Position numbers and translations under genes: made by a program. Below are positions 60,195 through 64,000 of a stretch of 64,000 nt of DNA, piece after piece. Position 1 is the first letter of the stretch. The number at the start of each line of letters is the position of its first letter. Under the pieces are notes generated by a model. It did no database searches and was not told where the DNA came from. It saw only the letters and a program-made list of their open reading frames with translations. This DNA comes from Morella rubra (Eukaryota; Streptophyta; Magnoliopsida; Fagales; Myricaceae), in NCBI GenBank assembly GCA_003952965.2, contig CM025853.1, forward strand, positions 8,838,541 to 8,902,540, given 5' to 3'.

Positions 60195-60860
60195 CCGACA
60201 AGCTTTTGCAAGCACTAGCTGTCATCAATTATTGCAATAGTTACTAGAAGATGATAATGTCAAAAACTACGGCTCCGTCCAAAAAGACAAAAAAAGCAAG
60301 CGTTTAATTGTAAAAAAGGCTGAGAGCGCGTCCCCACGGCCTTTTTCCATTCTTTTTGTGCGATTTCTACTTCTTTTCTGGAGGGCTTTGCTGTGGGAAT
60401 TGATTGCCCAAATCAACGCAAATCTTAGACTCAGACACGTAGAAAATTTGGAGACTCGCGTCTAGTAAATTTTTTTTTGTTTTAAGAGGGTATTCGGTTA
60501 AGGAATTTTTTGAAAATTTGGTGTTGTTTTGAGAATTTTTAAGTATGTTAATTTTATTAATACGTATGTTTTAGTTATTTTTATATATTGTTAAAAATGA
60601 TGTTTGATGGTAAAATATTTTATATTCTGATGATTTAAAAAAATTCTGAAAATTTTTATATACCGAACGTACGTTTGGAAATTTTTGTAAGCGACCGCGC
60701 CTAGTAAATCACTTGGGAATCTTCACACTTTTCTCTATTATCTGTCAGAGGCCAACATCGGAATACTTTTCCGTCTTTTCTTCTAATCTCTTTATTCGAA
60801 CTCGGACGAAAAGGCACGAAGGAACCTGGCCTACCTAGGGAGACTTTCAAAGTCTTTTTT
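60195..60860 (+). repeat. First copy of a direct repeat, split by an insertion
   Basis: The stretch matches 60,965-61,530 in the same orientation. Shared blocks are GACAAGCTTTTGCAAGCACTA, in part, the GACACGTAGAAAATTTG block and GAGGCCAACA-TCGGAATACTT. It is interrupted at 60,472-60,700 by an AT-rich insertion absent from the second copy. Nothing coding is seen. Its role is unknown; it may be remains of a larger transposon. Confidence 0.65.
60472..60700. mobile_element. AT-rich MITE inside the repeat
   Basis: The insertion is bounded by the near-duplicate words CGCGTCTAGTAAAT (before, 60,459-60,472) and CGCGCCTAGTAAAT (after, about 60,696-60,709). The element's ends are weakly inverted: TATTCGGTTAAGGAATTTTT on the left against the reverse of AAAATTTTTATATACCGAAC on the right. 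The second repeat copy at 61,395-61,410 has the uninterrupted target. There is no coding sequence. Confidence 0.6.
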
Positions 60861-60964
60861 TTTTTTTTTTTTTTCTCAACAGAAGACTTTCAAAGTCAAG
60901 TGGTCAACCTTTGCGTTTTCGCAACTGGTGAGCTTAAAAGAAAGGGAAATTTCTCCTCTCCCTC

Positions 60965-61530
60965 TCCCTCTCTTCCCCGACAAGCTTTTGCAAGCACTAT
61001 ATGTCATCAAAAAGACAAAAAAGCCATAAAACGTCAAAAGCCGCACCGTCCAAAAAGATAAAAAAGCTAACGTTTAATCTTCAAAAAGCCGAGAACGTGT
61101 CCCACTCCCCACGGCATTTTTCCATTTTTTTTTTGTGCGGTTTCTACTCCTCTCTTCTAGAGGGCTCTGCACCCATATTTATGCGTAATTGTTAAAGATT
61201 GATTTCGCCATTTAATTTAAATAAAATTGTTTGGAGGAAATTAAAAAGGAAGAGAAAGAAGAAAATATTAATAGCACCAAGAAAAATATTTGATTTTTGG
61301 AGAGAGAGGAAAGTCTTTGCTATGAAGACTGGGAATTGATTGCCCCAAATCAAAGCAAATCTTAGACTGAGACACGTAGAAAATTTGAAGACCGCGTCTA
61401 GTAAATCACTTGGAATCTTCACACTTTTCTCTATTATCTACCAGAGGCCAACACATCGGAATACTTTTCCTTCTTTTCTTCTAATCTCTTGATTGGAACT
61501 CGGACGAAATGGCACAAGGAAGACTTTCAA
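60965..61530 (+). repeat. Second copy of the direct repeat
   Basis: Uninterrupted copy of the repeat described at 60,195-60,860. Its first 280 bases also match 50,240-50,520 in reverse. It contains CGAACTCGG-like words near its end (GGAACTCGGACGAAATGGCAC) shared with the first copy. Confidence 0.65.
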
Positions 61531-61539
61531 GTCTTTTTG

Positions 61540-61975
61540 TTTTTTGTTCTAATAGTGCTTGAGGCAGGCGGAAAATTACATGTGACTTGACCCTTCTCTG
61601 TCTCCCTATTATTTTTTTTTATTTTTTTTAGGCCATTGGATAGTCGACCCCCGGATCTTACCCTCCCTAGGTGGAGGAGGGATCAGTGGTTCTCCCTATT
61701 ATTTATTTGAACTAGTCTATTAAGATTAAGTTTTGGCAGAGTTTTTAAAATTTATTCTGCTCTCCAAAGTTAACCCCAATTTTGACTAGTGGCAGTATGC
61801 ACAGGTCACAACAGCACGATAGTGTTGCCGCAGTCACTCGTTTTCCAATGAATGTTTCCTGTTTAGGGGATAGACACGCCTCAGTACTTATTCCTATTTT
61901 TCTTTTTATTGCTAGTCAGCATCAAAACTTTTGATCCAATACAAGTAGGTGTCCAGGACTTGTTCAGGCTGTACA
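61540..61975. other. Intergenic, no feature recognised
   Basis: Only a T-rich run near 61,611-61,630 and unremarkable plant intergenic sequence are seen. Confidence 0.5.
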
Positions 61976-61977
61976 TA

Positions 61978-62162
61978 TCAAGGAGATGTTTATTTGTATT
62001 TTAAGAATTTAAATTTTTTAAATTCTGATAACATATGAATATATTTAAATATTAATATAAATTAATATTTTTACCCATATATATAATAAATTTTAATATT
62101 ATTAAAATTTTTCAAAATATTTTAAATCTTAAAATTTCAACGTAACTCAAAATCTCCTTGTT
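61978..62162. mobile_element. Short AT-rich MITE
   Basis: About 185 bases are bounded by CAAGGAGATGTTTATTTG on the left and its approximate reverse complement (CAAAATCTCCTTG) on the right. Inner inverted matches (TTTTAAGAATTTAAATTTT against the reverse of AAATCTTAAAATTTC) follow. The interior is AT-rich without coding capacity. The target-site duplication is unclear because the flanks themselves extend the inverted repeat. Confidence 0.65.
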
Positions 62163-62169
62163 CTTGAGG

Positions 62170-62660
62170 CCATATGCTTTTCATGTGACATTGTGATGAA
62201 CTTCTACCAATATCGAGGATTGAACATTGTGTAGTTCATGCCTCTACCATCACTACTTCATCCATCACCTGAATCTTGCAAGTTGGAAAGGATTCATCAC
62301 ATGACATATTTGTAGTGGCTGTTTTCATCGTATGTCAACCAGCATAGCTTACTTGTCATTATATTATTATTACTTTATATAAGGGGATTGCAATAATTCA
62401 AGCTATTTGCTTTGTCTATGAGGAGATTCGGCATAGCCCACTTCTTTTCTGTTTGCACTGCTTATATTACATTATACTAGAAATGTTATGAAGATGATAA
62501 TGATGTACTTCAACAAAAGGTACTATAGGAAAGGAAGAGAGGATGGAGGGCCTTTATTTTGAAACATGGACTTATGATGATATACAAAAACAATAATCTC
62601 ACCCCTATTCTAAATAATGGAAATTGATCACCACACACTAGTTTAAGTAGTCAGGTTACA
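62170..62660. other. Intergenic, downstream of ACD11 copy 2
   Basis: No gene or repeat is recognised. It should contain the 3' end of the ACD11 copy 2 transcript, but no clear polyadenylation signal could be chosen. Confidence 0.5.
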
Positions 62661-62669
62661 ACTCTTGTT

Positions 62670-63925
62670 CTACCCATCTATCGATTCTAATTCTCTTGAG
62701 AGGAAAAGTCCTTCGATGTACTGGATTAGAGGAGCTGATGAAGCAACATAACTTTGCATATGAACCTTTGCCGATGCCTCTGAAAGCAACAATATGTTAT
62801 AATTAATGCTGTCATAAATATAAACAAATGGAAAACAAAAAATTAAGTACAATGCAATTTCTTGTCCAAATTGCACAATGCAAATGGAAAAAAAGATAGA
62901 CATAGCCTAAACCTCACACCATTTAATGCTGCACTTTCTGAATTGCATGTTGCAGGAAATTATAGAAATCTTAATCAGAGTTCAAAACAGCCAATGAATT
63001 GAACTTATTCAATGCAATTAGAAAAGCTGTTTAAATGCATAACCAAAATAACAGGAAAGCAATGTGCATAATTACTTTATTGAGACTTTACACGGAAAAA
63101 AAACTGTACAATTTGAACTCTGATTAAGGGCATACGTCCTCACCGTCTTCATTGAGCTTCTTTAACATCTGTTCCTTTGATGGAAGGGCATACGTCCCTG
63201 CAGCTACAGCTTTCCTGACAGCCCTCCCATGGTGGGGAGCAAACACCTGTCCATAGGCCTTGAAGGCCGAATCCCTTAAGGAATTCCCACTGCCACATTA
63301 TTGTCAGGAAATCGTTAAAACTGATTGAATCAAATAATGGCATATCATATTTTCTAAGCTCTAAGCTCGTATACCGGAAACAAAATTTTTTTTGAAAAAG
63401 CAAAAAGGAAAGTATTTATATATAGGCCCTTTTATGTGAAAGTTGCATTCAAAATTTACTTTAATTACTTCTTATTTTCCATATCAGATTCTAATATCGA
63501 ATCCATTTGAAAAGGACAGTCTGGTTTTTCTTGCCTGCACTCTTCACTATTCTTTCGTCTCTACTCCGGGCTTTACATATTACATCCCATATATTCGTAT
63601 TCAGACTGGTGGATAATCCTAAACTCATCAGGTTCTAAACTTCCTTCAGGAAATTGTAGACCTGAACAAAGTGTCTTGTGATACCACTTTCATGTTACTT
63701 TCCCCCTCCCCGCAAAAAAATGTGCCGGAAGGGTGACTTGTGATATACATACTCTGTAGCTAGAATCTGCTCAAAGAAGACCCTGGTCACTTCAAGCGTC
63801 CGTTTCACTCTCAAGAGGCTTTTCGTATGACTTCCAGCTCTCCTTACAGTGTTCTCTTCTATATCTCTGTCAACCATACCCTGCAAGGTCCCAACAGACT
63901 TTGACGCCTCTGCAAGATCATTAAC
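62670..63925 (-). CDS. ACD11: ACD11-like ceramide-1-phosphate transfer protein gene, copy 2 (3' three exons)
   Basis: Three exons on the minus strand are in the window: exon 2 at 63,925-63,753, exon 3 at 63,289-63,144 and exon 4 at 62,779-62,670. All have GT-AG borders and one continuous frame across the junctions. The protein reads VNDLAEASKSVGTLQGMVDR, then LLRVKRTLEVTRVFFEQI, APHHGRAVRKAVAAGTYALP and MQSYVASSAPLIQYIEGLFL, ending ELESIDG. The lipid head-group residues of the family (Asp in DRDI, basic LLRVKR, His of PHHG) are present. Exon 1 must lie beyond position 64,000. Unlike copy 1, nothing seen here is broken, so this is the more credible functional copy. Its expected role is cytosolic transfer of ceramide-1-phosphate; loss of ACD11 in Arabidopsis triggers TNL-dependent cell death. 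It is convergent-facing with ACD11 copy 1, with the TNL pair between. Confidence 0.92.
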
Positions 63926-64000
63926 CTATATATACTCATCAAGCCACAAAAAAAAACAAAGTTAATACAAAAAGAGTCAAAATGATACACAAATTATGGA

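Overview
The window is nuclear DNA of a dicotyledonous plant, probably a woody rosid (inference). The basis is two TIR-NB-LRR (TNL) immune receptor genes with a post-LRR C-JID domain, a class missing from grasses. Two genes for an ACD11-type sphingolipid transfer protein, a Ty1-copia relic, LINE fragments and many small inverted-repeat elements fit the same picture. Nothing bacterial or organellar was seen.

There are two halves. Positions 1 to about 40,000 are dominated by one very large palindrome with its axis near 28,690. Its cleanest parts are 21,740-27,440 and 29,830-35,625; each arm carries the same truncated Ty1-copia relic, the same broken F-box/LRR gene and the same MITEs, in mirror order. 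Long stretches around the clean arms (most of 1-20,880, about 27,440-29,000, and 35,630-39,830) read like badly corrupted sequence. They have almost no coding capacity and strong strand composition (G/T-rich on the left, A/C-rich on the right), yet still align by eye, with many small insertions and substitutions, to clean sequence elsewhere in the window. Examples are a corrupted antisense ACD11 exon 1 at 8,640-8,860 and a corrupted mirror of a copia LTR at 36,245-36,480. Clean islands lie inside the left block: three exons of a LIN/CERBERUS-like WD40 E3 ligase gene, one exon resembling plant BRE/BRCC45, and a fold-back transposon.

Positions 40,000-64,000 are ordinary clean plant sequence. 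ACD11 copy 1 (plus strand, 41,080-43,990) is followed by TNL1 (minus, 45,630-49,660), a 1.5 kb element with long terminal inverted repeats (53,330-54,801), TNL2 (minus, 55,830-59,859) and ACD11 copy 2 (minus, 62,670-63,925, running off the right edge). The TNLs are a tandem duplication of about 5 kb units; the two ACD11 genes face each other across them.

The biologically most interesting point is the linkage of ACD11 genes with TNL genes. In Arabidopsis, cell death caused by loss of ACD11 requires a TNL, LAZ5, so a guarded protein and a candidate guard class sit side by side here. I found no clearly new molecular system. The other striking result, the palindrome with corrupted flanks, may be an assembly artefact. 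The TNL and ACD11 reading frames are broken mostly by small unshared indels, which suggests residual sequence error as much as true decay.
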